Part shown: one piece after another, positions 63,283-64,000 of the stretch
Numbering within the stretch: the first letter of the stretch is position 1
Layout of the letters: every line of letters starts with the position of its first letter
Source: Marinibactrum halimedae
GTDB taxonomy: Bacteria > Pseudomonadota > Gammaproteobacteria > Pseudomonadales > Cellvibrionaceae
NCBI RefSeq assembly: GCF_021234875.1
Contig: NZ_JAJQVM010000003.1
Span: 1-64,000 of the forward strand
Direction of reading: 5' to 3'
DNA: 64,000 bases
Translations under genes and position numbers: made by a program
The notes under the pieces: model-generated
Told to the model about the DNA's origin: nothing
What the model saw: the letters and a program-made list of their open reading frames with translations, nothing else
Databases searched by the model: none

Positions 63283-64000
63283 ATGGCCAGTCGTTTGCCG
63301 ATTGTAGTATCTTTGTTGTCTTTATTGTTTCTGACTTCAACTGCTACGTTTTTTTGGGGATACTCAGTAAAGGCAGAAGTGCGATGGCCAGCCCCTTTGA
63401 TAGATAAAGCGTGGGGTTATCTTATGCGCTTTTTTACCACGGGGATGCTTGTACCCCCTGGTTTAATCGTACGTGAAAGTCCGCATTCACAAGGTGATTT
63501 TTACAGTGAGGTGGAGGACGGCCTGTATCGTTATGTGATGAAGTATGATGTGAGTCGTGGTATTTACATAGGTCAGCTAATGGATAGTAAGGGCGTCGTC
63601 TTAATGAGTTGGCCCCTTGGTGGTGCACAGTTGACAGGTAGCGTTGATTTGCTTGGCAAAAACCCTCATGCGAATATTGTGCTTCCAGATGGCGATATTA
63701 TTGTCAGCTTTACCGCCACGGATAAAATGATGGCGCGAGTCTCCCCTTGTGGTGAGGTAAAATGGTTCAAGGGCGATTACTACCATCACTCCTTTGATAT
63801 CGATAATGACGGTTTAGTGTGGACGTGGCTTGGAAGTACCAGTACGTATTCTCAAGATCAATTATTGGTATCGATTAACCCTGAAACGGGTGAGCATGTT
63901 GAAGAAATTGATTTTGTTGAAGATGTTCTTAAAGAAGATAAATTCGCAAAAACAATGATGGGGTTGCCAGAGTATTTTTGGGATGAGCAAATACGTTCTT
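63283..64000 (+). CDS. Arylsulfotransferase-like exported protein (N-terminal part, runs off window)
   Basis: At least 239 aa from ATG 63283, which follows GGGGTGGGTG. One N-terminal hydrophobic helix (IVVSLLSLLFLTSTATFFWGY) is a signal anchor or signal peptide. The rest is beta-propeller-like: repeated GKNPHANIVLPDGDIIVSFTATDKMMARVSPCGEVKWFKGDYYHHSFDIDNDGLVWTW, which resembles arylsulfotransferase (ASST) and PQQ-like propellers, including the HH before a D-x-D-x-D-G-loop. The C-terminus is outside the window, so the active site cannot be checked. Confidence 0.7.
   Translation, partial: MASRLPIVVSLLSLLFLTSTATFFWGYSVKAEVRWPAPLIDKAWGYLMRFFTTGMLVPPGLIVRESPHSQGDFYSEVEDGLYRYVMKYDVSRGIYIGQLMDSKGVVLMSWPLGGAQLTGSVDLLGKNPHANIVLPDGDIIVSFTATDKMMARVSPCGEVKWFKGDYYHHSFDIDNDGLVWTWLGSTSTYSQDQLLVSINPETGEHVEEIDFVEDVLKEDKFAKTMMGLPEYFWDEQIRS

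Overview
The window looks like chromosome of a moderate-GC, free-living, probably marine gammaproteobacterium of the Pseudomonadales/Oceanospirillales type. The main evidence is the conserved blocks ffs-dnaX-ybaB-recR, rnd-ycgL-ycgN and yheU-hydrolase-rlmM, together with GcvR, EpmC, PdxB, AlaA, Lrp and tusA homologues. Species cannot be named from the sequence. No phage, CRISPR array or rRNA operon was seen.

Layout. 0-2.3 kb: the end of an IS5-like element cuts a multi-PAS chemoreceptor gene, followed by a GcvR-like gene. 2.5-14.8 kb: housekeeping genes (yheU, rlmM, tusA, epmC, an Exo/FEN nuclease, pdxB, an rRNA-methyltransferase-like gene, alaA, msrB, a Tag-like glycosylase) mixed with conserved hypotheticals. 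15.4-15.9 kb: a duplicated tRNA-Glu/tRNA-Gly pair behind a strong stable-RNA promoter. 16-24.5 kb: a YadGH-type ABC exporter, queF, a class III adenylate cyclase, tRNA-Ser, an unusual QueD-like protein and a PstS-like protein. 25.3-33.5 kb: a porin, a newly recognised 214-bp MITE with a 10-bp target duplication just upstream of the 4.5S RNA promoter, then ffs, dnaX, ybaB, recR, rnd, ycgL and ycgN. 33.6-37.1 kb: a VWA membrane protein, a DTW tRNA-modification enzyme and a GNAT enzyme.

37.5-54 kb is accessory. It opens with an exported three-gene redox module: Tat-exported flavin amine oxidase, diheme cytochrome c and periplasmic RidA. A stand-alone type III polyketide synthase strongly resembling phloroglucinol synthase PhlD follows. 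Then comes a run of secreted or surface proteins: a CAP protein, an M28 peptidase, an acyltransferase, an SdrD-B/trypsin fusion and an S8 protease. 54.3-56.3 kb is a hollowed-out type I restriction/defence operon: hsdM, hsdS and an AAA gene survive only as ends, while rhuM and an excisionase-like regulator look intact. 56.5-64 kb: a VOC protein, scoAB CoA-transferase with a divergent LysR, an Lrp/aminotransferase divergent pair, and the start of an arylsulfotransferase-like exported protein that runs off the window.

The most pervasive oddity is that more than twenty gaps between genes carry short tandem repeats of 12-18 bp (mostly 15-17). Each repeat is unrelated in sequence to the others. 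Similar 15-bp units occur in frame inside several coding linkers (dnaX, cytochrome c, DTW protein).
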